From an uncultured Candidatus Melainabacteria bacterium (lineage in GTDB: Bacteria > Cyanobacteriota > Vampirovibrionia > Gastranaerophilales > Gastranaerophilaceae), in NCBI GenBank assembly GCA_934757275.1, contig CAKVLN010000012.1:1-44550 (forward strand): DNA of 44,550 nucleotides. Direction: 5' to 3'. Position 1 is the stretch's first letter. Each line of letters opens with the position of its first letter. The notes below the pieces were generated by a model that was not told where the DNA came from, did not search any database, and was given only the letters and a program-made list of their open reading frames with translations. The position numbers were made by a program, and so were the translations under genes. Of this stretch, positions 1 to 6,183 are shown in pieces.

Positions 1-76
1 TTTCCATTTTCTGTACCCTTTCTTTTTTATACCACACTCGCTACTTTTGTGTGTCCACTTTTTAGGGTACAGTTCA
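1..76 (+). mobile_element. Right terminus of an IS3-family-like element (body lies left of the window)
   Basis: Positions 52-76 form a 25-base terminus that starts TGTCCACTTTTT and ends ACAGTTCA. It matches, as an inverted copy, the terminus at 44475-44499 at 23 of 25 bases by eye. The CA-3' end at 76 places the element body to the left. Bases 1-51 would then be internal IS sequence, but I do not see a recognisable transposase C-terminus in any frame, so this element is diverged from the one at the right edge or is degraded. The identification rests on the shared terminus only. Confidence 0.5.
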
Positions 77-82
77 ATTGAC

Positions 83-124
83 CTCACCATGGATTACTTC
101 TTCGTTCTCACTCCTTGTAATGAC
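83..124 (-). repeat. Dispersed GTCATT-type intergenic repeat
   Basis: Read on the minus strand this begins GTCATTACAAGGAGTGAG and ends AGTAATCCATGGTGAG. It resembles the widespread intergenic repeat of the form GTCATTGCGAGGAGCGAAG...AAGCAATCC known from many bacterial genomes. A shorter degenerate copy lies at 15921-15948. It sits directly next to the IS terminus. No coding function is visible. Confidence 0.45.
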
Positions 125-172
125 TGAAAACATACCTACCAACAAAATGTCATTGCAAAAAAATTCATAAAA

Positions 173-603
173 GAAAAAGAGCCCCAAAGGACTCTATTTA
201 TATTTCAAATCTAGTGTAAAATGGAGCAAGGACTCCGTTTGCGAGCAGGAAAAGGTGACTAAATGTCACGTTTTCCGTAGAAAATGACCTAAAAGCGTCG
301 CAATTTCACGCAAGCAAATGGAGGAAAGAGACGTAGTCGAGTCTTCCTCAACAAGTCAAAGAAAAAGAGCCCCAAAGGACTCTATTTATATTTCAAATCT
401 AGTGTAAAATGGAGCAAGGACTCCGTTTGCGAGCAGGAAAAGGTGACTAAATGTCACGTTTTCCGTAGAAAATGACCTAAAAGCGTCGCAATTTCACGCA
501 AGCAAATGGAGGAAAGAGACGTAGTCGAGTCTTCCTCAACAAGTCAAAGAAAAAGAGCCCCAAAGGACTCTATTTATATTTCAAATCTAGTGTAAAATGG
601 AGC
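173..603. repeat. Tandem 188-bp repeat, 2.3 copies, abutting tRNA-Gly
   Basis: Units run 173-360 and 361-548, with a third partial unit at 549-603. The period is exactly 188 bp and the units look identical by eye. Each unit begins (plus strand) with GAAAAAGAGCCCC, which on the minus strand is the U-tract and stem of an intrinsic terminator. Each also contains the stretch TGTAAAATGGAGC, whose last six bases are the complement of the tRNA-Gly 3' end including CCA. Units also hold a hairpin (248-253/271-276 plus 255-259/265-269 in copy 1). This looks like tandem amplification of the sequence just downstream of the tRNA, as expected at an integration or recombination site. Confidence 0.85.
549..571 (-). 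terminator. Intrinsic terminator of tRNA-Gly
   Basis: On the minus strand AGAGTCC-TTTG-GGGCTCT is followed by TTTTTC. It forms a 7-bp stem with a U-tract, 27 nt downstream of the tRNA CCA end. Identical copies are present in each 188-bp unit at 173-195 and 361-383. Confidence 0.8.
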
Positions 604-673
604 GGAAGACGAGACTCGAACTCGCGACAGTCTGCTTGGAAGGCAGATACTCTACCAACTGAGCTACTTCCGC
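598..673 (-). tRNA. tRNA-Gly (anticodon UCC)
   Basis: The minus strand reads a 76-nt cloverleaf: acceptor GCGGAAG pairs with CTTCCGC, the D-arm contains AGTTGGTA, and the anticodon stem TCTGC/GCAGA has loop CTTCCAA, giving anticodon TCC. The T-arm is GCGAG-TTCGAGT-CTCGT. The discriminator is U73 and CCA is encoded (598-600). U73 fits bacterial glycine tRNAs. It is followed by a terminator at 549-571. The gene is a hot spot: the tandem repeat lies downstream and a broken copy of its 5' end lies upstream. Confidence 0.93.
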
Positions 674-784
674 ATGCCATATTCAATTTTCAAACAAGTT
701 CAGTTGGTAGAGTAGATATCTCAGATAACGTTCGGCTCAACCGCCTAAACTTTTGTTTGCTTCGTAGCTTATGCCTCACTTTGG

Positions 785-823
785 CAACTGAGCTACTTCC
801 GCATGCCATATTTAATTTTCAAA
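785..823 (-). pseudogene. Truncated 5' copy of tRNA-Gly plus promoter flank
   Basis: Positions 785-823 repeat 656-694 (offset 129) nearly identically. This covers the first 18 or so nt of the tRNA (GCGGAAGTAGCTCAGTTG on the minus strand) and the upstream AT-rich flank. Homology stops inside the D-arm, so no tRNA can form. Between the copies, at about 698-712, an inverted fragment with the D-loop sequence CAGTTGGTAGAG appears on the plus strand. Together these show rearrangement at the tRNA locus. Confidence 0.75.
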
Positions 824-957
824 TCGCTCTCGCCCATCTGTCGACATGCGACCTTTGCAATCATAAATCAAACAAAATTATTTTTCAAGACTTATTTTAA
901 AAAATTTTTAAACTCTTAACTAATGACAAATTATATTGCTTGTTATAAAATTACCGT

Positions 958-1293
958 GTGAATCTACTATTAAAAATATTATTTATATTTCTTAGTTTTT
1001 TTATATTTCATGGAACAAATATTGAAACTGTTCCTGAAATGGCTAATGCGCCAATTAATTATATCCAGCACGATTACCAAAGGGTTGTCTTTACTGCACA
1101 AAACTTAACTCAAGAGATTGTAATTCAATCTCAAAACAATGATTCACAAACCTACACTTTTGATGAAAACAGTTATTCTGCAACTAATCAGAACAAACTT
1201 TTACTAAAATCTAACAACCCTCTTCTTGCAAGAGGGAACATTCATAATTTATCGACCAACATTAAAAGTGAAATCTCTATACGAGCACCATAG
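958..1293 (+). CDS. Small exported or membrane-anchored hypothetical protein
   Basis: This 111-residue protein starts at GTG and begins with a charged-hydrophobic stretch (MNLLLKILFIFLSFFIF) typical of a signal peptide or anchor. The rest is polar and rich in Asn, Gln and Ser with alternating hydrophobics, suggesting a beta-rich extracytoplasmic domain. I do not recognise a family. There is no Shine-Dalgarno sequence; a TATAAA box lies at 944-949, eight bases before the GTG, so the mRNA may be nearly leaderless. The next gene is OadG-like, 54 bp downstream. The start is uncertain; an internal ATG at 1039 would remove the signal peptide. Confidence 0.5.
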   Translation: MNLLLKILFIFLSFFIFHGTNIETVPEMANAPINYIQHDYQRVVFTAQNLTQEIVIQSQNNDSQTYTFDENSYSATNQNKLLLKSNNPLLARGNIHNLSTNIKSEISIRAP

Positions 1294-1347
1294 CTTTCTT
1301 TTTGACATATTTTAAAGATTTAAGAATAAGTTAAAAGGAGAAAAACT

Positions 1348-1593
1348 ATGGATATAACGTTACTAAAAGACGGAGTTTTTGTAATGATTATTGGTATGGG
1401 AACAGTTTTTATTTTCCTTTCAATAATGATTGTTGCAATGAATTTGAACGGAAAAGTTCTTCAAGTTATCAATAAATATTTCCCAGAAGAAATTCCTCAA
1501 GAAAAAACAAGCAGAAAAACCGCTAAAAAAGACGATGAAGAAATAGCTTTGGCAATCGCTTGCGCAGTTGCTAAATCTAAGCTTGCATCATAA
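1348..1593 (+). CDS. OadG-like gamma subunit (sodium-pump decarboxylase family)
   Basis: This 81-residue protein has a short N-terminal lead, one transmembrane helix at about residues 8-32 (GVFVMIIGMGTVFIFLSIMI), then a charged linker and a C-terminal helix ending in the ALAIACAVAKSK pattern seen at the end of OadG proteins. In that family OadG anchors and assembles biotin-dependent Na+-translocating decarboxylases with the alpha and beta subunits. Neither partner is in this window. AAGGAG precedes the ATG. It is followed 10 bp later by a 39-residue membrane protein and a strong terminator, so these two form a short operon. The assignment is based on length, topology and C-terminal pattern. 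Confidence 0.7.
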   Translation: MDITLLKDGVFVMIIGMGTVFIFLSIMIVAMNLNGKVLQVINKYFPEEIPQEKTSRKTAKKDDEEIALAIACAVAKSKLAS

Positions 1594-1603
1594 GGAGATT
1601 TTT

Positions 1604-1723
1604 ATGGAACACGAAAATGAAACATACAAAGAAGCACACGGCTCTGGCTTTATAAGCACTATAATATTTATGATAGTCGCAGTTGGAGTAATGATAGCTC
1701 TCAGATATTTCTTACATTATTAA
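1604..1723 (+). CDS. 39-residue single-pass membrane protein
   Basis: A complete short ORF starts at the ATG at 1604 with AAGGAG seven bases upstream and ends at TAA 1721-1723. It encodes a polar N-terminus (MEHENETYKEAHGSG) followed by one transmembrane helix, FISTIIFMIVAVGVMIALRYF, split here by convention only. It lies 10 bp after the OadG-like gene and just before the terminator. The position suggests a small accessory subunit of the same membrane complex, comparable in size to small subunits known in methylmalonyl-CoA decarboxylases. That role is inference. Confidence 0.65.
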   Translation: MEHENETYKEAHGSGFISTIIFMIVAVGVMIALRYFLHY

Positions 1724-1729
1724 ATGTAG

Positions 1730-1759
1730 AAAAACCGCTTAAAATTTTAAGCGGTTTTT
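1730..1759. terminator. Bidirectional intrinsic terminator
   Basis: The sequence AAAAACCGCTTAAAA is followed at once by its exact inverse TTTTAAGCGGTTTTT. It ends the oadG-like operon on the plus strand and, with its U-tract in both directions, also the AAA+ gene whose stop is at 1769 on the minus strand. Confidence 0.9.
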
Positions 1760-1768
1760 CTTTTAGTT

Positions 1769-3271
1769 TTAGTAACCAACTTGACGTCTATCTGTTGCAT
1801 TCTTATTCTCTAAAAAGTCTTTCATCGCATTATCAAAATCCTCTTGGATAATCTTGAAATTATCTGTGTCACTCTTCTTGAAAGTCTTATTTTCCATCTT
1901 TTCATAAATTCCAGTACGTTTAAAGCCATGATGGTGAGCCTCATTTGCGATAAATTTTACATCTGCACCAGTTGCTTTTAAGTTTTCCAACTTCTTCAAC
2001 AAACCTTCAACATCAACATTTTCATCAACGGGTTTATTTTTTGTATGAATTTTGAAAATATCTCTAAGCCCATTCAAGTCTGGAGTATCAACCTTGTAGT
2101 GCTTACTGAAACGACCAGAACGGGTAATTGCCTTATCTAGCGCATCAAAATTATTTGTTGCTGCCAATACAAACACATTATCGCCTTCATTATCAATATC
2201 GGTCATAAGCGTCAAGATTTGGTTAACGATTTTGTCGCCATACTGGTCGCTGCCGCCTCTTTTTCTAGCAACTGCATCAAATTCATCTAAGAAGATAATA
2301 CTTGGTTGGCTTTCTTTTGCATCTTTAAACAATTCTCTCCAACCTTCTTCTGCCTCACCAGCCCATTTAGACTCAAGTTCTAGTCCGTTAAGACTAATGA
2401 AATTTGCGCCAGCCTCATTTGCCAAAGCTCTTGCAATATGGGTTTTACCTGTTCCTGGAGGACCGTAAAGAATTGCACCGTGGTTTGTTTCAATATTTTC
2501 GTAAGCGTCTGGATAACGCAAAGGATAGATTACATCTCTTTTAAGCGCATCTTTCAATTTGTCCAAACCACCTACATCTGCAAACGTTACGCCAGAGCTG
2601 CCTTTGTGTTTATTAACCACAAGTTTTGATAGCGTTTTTTTATTAATTTGTTCCAATTTTCCTTTTATCTCTTCCTCATAATCAAAAGATTGTGCAAAAC
2701 TTTTTCTAAAACGGCTTAAATCAGTTTTTGGCTTATCCTTGATAAGAATTTTTGTACCTTTTACATCAAGAACATCGCCATCAATTACATAAAAGCTTTC
2801 ATTAGGTTTCAACTGATTAGTCTGTTTATCGCTTGTAAACGGAATATTGAAGTCGTTTAGATTAATAACTTGAGTATCGCCAATACTATTTTTTACAAAA
2901 CCTAAATTCCCATCAAGCTTGTCATCTGCAATATAAAAAGCACGTTTTATTGCGTTTTCGCCAATATTATCTGCGCTAAGCATCTTTTTTGCACAATCAT
3001 GAACTTTTTTACCAACAAGGAGTAAATCGCCTAGTTTAAAGCTTTGCAAAACGCTTGCAATTCTATCTTCTATGGGAATTTGTTTTCCCAATTCCAATGC
3101 ACCATTTACTGGAACTGACCTAAAATTTATTGCAGCTTGATTATAATTTTTATTCAACAAGTTTAAGTCTACAACATTAGTTTGTTGTTTTGTTTCAGCG
3201 TTTTCAGCTTTCTTGTGTAAAGTTGGTGCATAACTAGTGTAATTTGTGTTTGCGATTGGACTGATTCTCAT
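1769..3271 (-). CDS. Vps4/katanin-like AAA+ ATPase with N-terminal extension
   Basis: The start is placed at the ATG at 3271 because GGAGG lies seven bases upstream; a longer in-frame ATG at 3298 lacks one. The protein is 500 residues. Residues 1-220 match nothing I recognise. A classical AAA domain follows: VTFADVGGLDKLK at about 228, Walker A GPPGTGKT 270-277, aromatic pore loop KWAGE about 302, Walker B IIFLDE 325-330, sensor Asn in AATNN about 373, and arginine-finger region SGRF about 385-388. It lacks the FtsH protease domain and membrane helices, so it is a soluble unfoldase- or Vps4-type enzyme with unknown substrate. The first residues (MRISPIANTNYTS) resemble the N-termini of tagged proteins elsewhere in the window but lack the core Phe-x-Ala. 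Confidence 0.85.
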   Translation of the reverse strand: MRISPIANTNYTSYAPTLHKKAENAETKQQTNVVDLNLLNKNYNQAAINFRSVPVNGALELGKQIPIEDRIASVLQSFKLGDLLLVGKKVHDCAKKMLSADNIGENAIKRAFYIADDKLDGNLGFVKNSIGDTQVINLNDFNIPFTSDKQTNQLKPNESFYVIDGDVLDVKGTKILIKDKPKTDLSRFRKSFAQSFDYEEEIKGKLEQINKKTLSKLVVNKHKGSSGVTFADVGGLDKLKDALKRDVIYPLRYPDAYENIETNHGAILYGPPGTGKTHIARALANEAGANFISLNGLELESKWAGEAEEGWRELFKDAKESQPSIIFLDEFDAVARKRGGSDQYGDKIVNQILTLMTDIDNEGDNVFVLAATNNFDALDKAITRSGRFSKHYKVDTPDLNGLRDIFKIHTKNKPVDENVDVEGLLKKLENLKATGADVKFIANEAHHHGFKRTGIYEKMENKTFKKSDTDNFKIIQEDFDNAMKDFLENKNATDRRQVGY

Positions 3272-3297
3272 TAGTTCCTCCTTGATGATGTACAACA

Positions 3298-3431
3298 TTT
3301 AGGCTTGTAAACCCTTTTGAGATTTTACAAGCCTAAATCAAACCTATATTTTTTAATTCTAGTTTAACAAACCTGTAATCTCACAAAATTACGACACAAC
3401 ATCATTGTCGAATTAATAATCACTCGACAAT
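3298..3431 (-). promoter_or_regulatory. Long structured leader of the AAA+ gene
   Basis: Two perfect inverted repeats lie between the minus-strand promoter at 3502-3530 and the AAA+ start: 14-base arms at 3298-3311/3324-3337 (arm TTTAGGCTTGTAAA) and 8-base arms at 3404-3411/3424-3431 (arm ATTGTCGA). Both have 12-base spacers. The first ends 27 bases before the start codon, just upstream of the ribosome binding site. They could be RNA hairpins in a leader of about 220 nt, or protein operators. Confidence 0.55.
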
Positions 3432-3501
3432 TCTTGACATTCGTAGTTTTTGAGAAATTGTTAAACAAAATTAATCCCTTTTCATTAATTGTAACTTTTA
3501 C

Positions 3502-3530
3502 ACTATATAGTATGTTTTAAAATCTGTCAA
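3502..3530 (-). promoter_or_regulatory. Sigma-70 promoter for the AAA+ gene
   Basis: On the minus strand TTGACA (3525-3530) is spaced 17 bp from TATAGT (3502-3507). A start near 3495 gives a leader of roughly 220 nt to the ATG at 3271. Confidence 0.7.
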
Positions 3531-3592
3531 TACCCCAATTGAAATGTTAACTTTTGTAAAGCTCAACAACCTTATAGAAATGAGTTTTAGGA

Positions 3593-3620
3593 TTGAGAAA
3601 GTTTGAAAACAAGTTATAAT
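3593..3620 (+). promoter_or_regulatory. Sigma-70 promoter for the EF-hand gene
   Basis: TTGAGA at 3593-3598 and TATAAT at 3615-3620 are spaced 16 bp apart, about 36 bp before the ATG at 3657. The divergent AAA+ promoter lies 65 bp away, so both may share control. Confidence 0.6.
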
Positions 3621-3656
3621 AAAAATAGTACGTCGTTTTAATGAAAGGATTCAATA

Positions 3657-4268
3657 ATGACTGGAATTAGCCTAGGGGTTACAAATACTAGTAACCAATC
3701 TTTTGGAATTAAAAATAACAATTTTTCACAAGGGAAAAATGCGGTTTATGCAACCAAAGGTGAACCTATGTACCAAAAAGAAATGGACGCAGATGAAGAT
3801 GGTGTTATTACGTTCAAAGAATTTATGGATTACTGTGACGAAAATGGTATTGGCTACAAAGAACGTGTACTAATGTTGAATAATCGCTTGACTTATCAGC
3901 TTAACAAAAAAACTGAAGAAAGTAGCGAAAAAGTTAAAGAAGAGGCTAAAAAAGCAGAAGAATCTGAAAACACAGAAGAAGAAATTAGCTCTGAAAAAAT
4001 ATACGCAAGAAAAGGCGATTCTAACTATGAAGAAGTAATTGATGGCAATGATGATGGCAAAATTACTTACGAAGAGTACATGGAATATTGCAGAAAACAA
4101 AGCGAAAATCCAGCAAATCAAGAAATTTCACCAAAAGCAGAGGCGGTAAAAACTGAAAATCCAGACACTAAAGAAGAGCAAATTGTAGTAAAAGATTACG
4201 CAAAAGCGTTCAAAAGCTACACGAACTCTGAACCAAAAGCAGAAAGTAAGATTGAAGACGAAGCTTAG
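3657..4268 (+). CDS. Two-EF-hand calcium-binding protein
   Basis: This 203-residue acidic protein has two canonical EF-hand loops, DADEDGVITFKE (about residues 44-55) and DGNDDGKITYEE (about 130-141). Each has Asp at positions 1, 3 and 5, Gly at 6 and Glu at 12. Between and after them lie Glu/Lys-rich low-complexity linkers. There is no signal peptide. The N-terminus MTGISLGVTNTSNQSFGI carries the short Ser-Phe-Gly motif shared with other proteins here. GAAAGGA precedes the start. The loops are close copies, suggesting internal duplication. Its role is unknown; a calcium sensor or effector is inference. Confidence 0.8.
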   Translation: MTGISLGVTNTSNQSFGIKNNNFSQGKNAVYATKGEPMYQKEMDADEDGVITFKEFMDYCDENGIGYKERVLMLNNRLTYQLNKKTEESSEKVKEEAKKAEESENTEEEISSEKIYARKGDSNYEEVIDGNDDGKITYEEYMEYCRKQSENPANQEISPKAEAVKTENPDTKEEQIVVKDYAKAFKSYTNSEPKAESKIEDEA

Positions 4269-4279
4269 AGCTTTGTCGC

Positions 4280-4852
4280 TTAAATTTCAATTTCACCTTG
4301 TCTAAATACGACAACTTTATCGTCTTTAAAACCCGCAACAGTAGAGGCTTTTCCTTTTGCTAAGTGTCCATAATCTGGAATTACTAAATCAACTTTATCA
4401 CCAATATACTTAACTGCCTCATCATAAGTTAGTGCAGGAGCTTCGCCAGAAAGATTTGCGCTTGTAGTTGCAAGCACTCTACCATCAATATTCTTGCAAA
4501 TATTTGCAAAGGTTTCGTTGTCTGGTATCCTTACACCAACAGTTGGAAGAGAAGAAGTTATATAATCTGGTGTTTTATCAGATTTTTCTAAAACAAGAGT
4601 CAACGCCCCTGGGAAATATTCTTTGATTAAGCGTTGCGCTTGTTTATTAATTGGTTGTTTCAAATAATCAAAAAGATTATAAAACTCATCGCTCATCAAA
4701 ATTAATGGTTTTTTGCCATCACGATGTTTAATTTCATAAATTTTTTTTACGGCTTTTTCGCTTGTCGGCAAACAACCCAAGCCCCAAACTGTATCTGTTA
4801 CATAAGCTATAACGCCATCATTTTTTAATACTTCGTTTATTTTTTCAAACAT
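4280..4852 (-). CDS. tsaC: Threonylcarbamoyl-AMP synthase (Sua5/YrdC/TsaC family)
   Basis: This family makes L-threonylcarbamoyl-AMP from threonine, bicarbonate and ATP for t6A37 modification of ANN-decoding tRNAs. The protein is 190 residues, the single YrdC-domain size, without the extra Sua5 domain. Family signatures are visible: KHRDGKKPLILM, PGALTLVL, TVGVRIPDN and ATSANLSGE. GGAGAG precedes the ATG and TATAAT (minus strand) lies upstream. It is convergent with the EF-hand gene, 11 bp between stops. Confidence 0.92.
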   Translation of the reverse strand: MFEKINEVLKNDGVIAYVTDTVWGLGCLPTSEKAVKKIYEIKHRDGKKPLILMSDEFYNLFDYLKQPINKQAQRLIKEYFPGALTLVLEKSDKTPDYITSSLPTVGVRIPDNETFANICKNIDGRVLATTSANLSGEAPALTYDEAVKYIGDKVDLVIPDYGHLAKGKASTVAGFKDDKVVVFRQGEIEI

Positions 4853-4900
4853 AACTAATTCTCTCCAGATAGTATAATTATACTCTTAAAAAACCATTAT

Positions 4901-4929
4901 TTAACATTTTTGTCTTTTTGTAATATAAT
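4901..4929 (+). promoter_or_regulatory. Promoter of the yceD-rpmF-plsX-fab block
   Basis: TTAACA at 4901-4906 and TATAAT at 4924-4929 are spaced 17 bp apart, about 31 bp before the first start codon at 4961, which has AAGGAG upstream. Confidence 0.6.
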
Positions 4930-4960
4930 TACTGTTGTGTAGAAAGATAAAGGAGAACTT

Positions 4961-5206
4961 ATGGTTCAACAATTTAATACTCCACAAAAAACAAGACAAG
5001 CAGTTATCCTTTTTTTGAAAGGTTCTGCAACTCCTGTTGTAATGTATTTTGAAAACCCACAAGCGGTTTATGCAGAATTAAAACAATTAATGAAAAGCCC
5101 AACTCCAGTTTTGGTAGAAAAAGAGCCTGTTGGTCCAATCAAAAAATTGTGCTTTGTTTCAACTCAAATCGCTGGTCTAGTATTGCAGGAAGAACCTTAT
5201 GCGTGA
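4961..5206 (+). CDS. Conserved-looking 81-residue protein, first gene of the lipid block
   Basis: This small soluble protein, with no signal peptide or membrane segment, has a predicted strand-helix-strand character (AVILFLKGSATPVVMYFE, then AVYAELKQLM, then IKKLCFVSTQIAGLVL). I do not recognise a family. Its stop overlaps the start of yceD by 8 nt (5199-5206), indicating translational coupling. Position as promoter-proximal gene of a ribosome-and-lipid operon suggests a housekeeping or regulatory role, but no function can be assigned. Confidence 0.75.
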   Translation: MVQQFNTPQKTRQAVILFLKGSATPVVMYFENPQAVYAELKQLMKSPTPVLVEKEPVGPIKKLCFVSTQIAGLVLQEEPYA

Positions 5207-5714
5207 GAAGAAACACATAAAAAATCATAACGCAGTTCTAATTGAGGACATCGAAAGAGAACACGACAAAACTTTTCACTTTCATTTTGATGGTGAAATA
5301 AAAGAACTGGAAGATTGTAATATAAAAGCTGATTTAGAATTAAAATCTTTGGGTGGTTATATAGAAGTTACTGGTCATGTTGATGGAAAAATTACATTAG
5401 AATGTGATAGATGTCTTAACAAATATACATATAATTTAAACTTTGATATTGAAGAAACTTATGCAAAGCATTCCCTTCTTGACGAGTATTCACAAGAGGT
5501 TGAGCTACAATCAGGTCAATTTATTACAGACTTAAATGGAGCAAAAGAAATTGATATTTATGACTTATTGTATCAATCTGTAATATTACAGTTACCAAAT
5601 AAAAAAGTTTGTGGTATAAATTGTAATGAGGGATTATTTGTGTCTGATGAAGATATGGAAATCCACGACGATAGAATGGACGTCTTTAAAAACATTCAAA
5701 TTAACCCAAAATAA
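5199..5714 (+). CDS. yceD: YceD/DUF177 family protein
   Basis: This 171-residue protein carries the family's CDRC pair (LECDRCLNKY, about residue 70) and a second pair CGINC near residue 146, likely metal-binding. DUF177 proteins sit immediately upstream of rpmF in most bacteria and are linked to 23S rRNA accumulation. Here the gene is coupled to the preceding ORF by an 8-nt overlap and followed by rpmF after a 97-bp spacer that contains a dispersed palindrome. The family assignment comes from the Cys pattern, size and context. Confidence 0.88.
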   Translation: MREKKHIKNHNAVLIEDIEREHDKTFHFHFDGEIKELEDCNIKADLELKSLGGYIEVTGHVDGKITLECDRCLNKYTYNLNFDIEETYAKHSLLDEYSQEVELQSGQFITDLNGAKEIDIYDLLYQSVILQLPNKKVCGINCNEGLFVSDEDMEIHDDRMDVFKNIQINPK

Positions 5715-5715
5715 C

Positions 5716-5760
5716 TGAGGTTTTCCTCAAATGTAGATTGGGCTTTTCAGCCCAACATAA
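5716..5760. repeat. Dispersed palindrome copy 1 (yceD-rpmF spacer)
   Basis: Two hairpins lie side by side: TGAGG/CCTCA (5716-5729) and TTGGGCT/AGCCCAA (5738-5755), the latter within ATGTAGATTGGGC...GCCCAACATAA. This is one of five related intergenic palindromes (others at 7367, 9572, 10431 and 18478). Confidence 0.7.
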
Positions 5761-5811
5761 CAACACAAAGAATATATAAGTAGTACAACAAAATAGAAAG
5801 GTATAGGAAAA

Positions 5812-6102
5812 ATGGCAGTACCAAAGAAAAGAACAGGGCATAGTGCTCAAGGTAAAAGAAGATCTAACTGGAAAGCAACAAAACCAGAATTGACAACTTG
5901 TCCAAATTGCGGAGCTAAGGTTTTAACTCACACAGTTTGCACAGCTTGTGGAACATACAAAGGTAAAGTAGTTTCTAACAAGGCTGAAGGTTTCCAAGAA
6001 GAAGTAAAAGAAGAAAAGAAATCTTCTAAAAAAGCTGAAAAGGTTGAAGAAAAAGCAGAAGAAGTTAAAGAAGAAACTTCAGAAGAAAAACCAGAAGCTT
6101 AG
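5812..6102 (+). CDS. rpmF: Ribosomal protein bL32 with long charged C-terminal tail
   Basis: Residues 1-55 are a standard bL32: MAVPKKRTGHSAQGKRRSN, then a zinc ribbon with Cys30, Cys33, Cys43 and Cys46. bL32 is usually about 57-60 residues; here residues 56-96 add a tail made almost wholly of Lys and Glu, with repeated EEVKEE and KAEKVEEKAEE-type segments. The tail is in frame with an ordinary stop, so it is not a frameshift artefact visible here. It is followed by a hairpin (6118-6138) and plsX, the usual rpmF-plsX order. Confidence 0.93.
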   Translation: MAVPKKRTGHSAQGKRRSNWKATKPELTTCPNCGAKVLTHTVCTACGTYKGKVVSNKAEGFQEEVKEEKKSSKKAEKVEEKAEEVKEETSEEKPEA

Positions 6103-6117
6103 TAAAAAAAGAATTAA

Positions 6118-6138
6118 GGTGCGACTTAAAGTCGCACC
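6118..6138 (+). terminator. Hairpin between rpmF and plsX (partial terminator)
   Basis: GGTGCGACT-TAA-AGTCGCACC forms a perfect 9-bp stem followed by CTGTTTTC. The U-tract is poor, so it may reduce rather than stop readthrough into plsX, or protect the upstream mRNA end. Confidence 0.55.
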
Positions 6139-6183
6139 CTGTTTTCTAAATAATCTGAATTACGGGATAAAGGGAAGAGTTAA

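Noticed and set aside
173..603. Regular repeats as a possible CRISPR array
   Set aside because: The whole 188-bp unit is repeated with no unique spacers, and no cas gene is nearby.
785..803. Second tRNA gene
   Set aside because: Similarity to tRNA-Gly ends inside the D-arm; no anticodon or T-arm follows.
1769..3271. FtsH identity for the first AAA+ protein
   Set aside because: No membrane helices and no HExGH protease domain; the C-terminus ends soon after the AAA lid.
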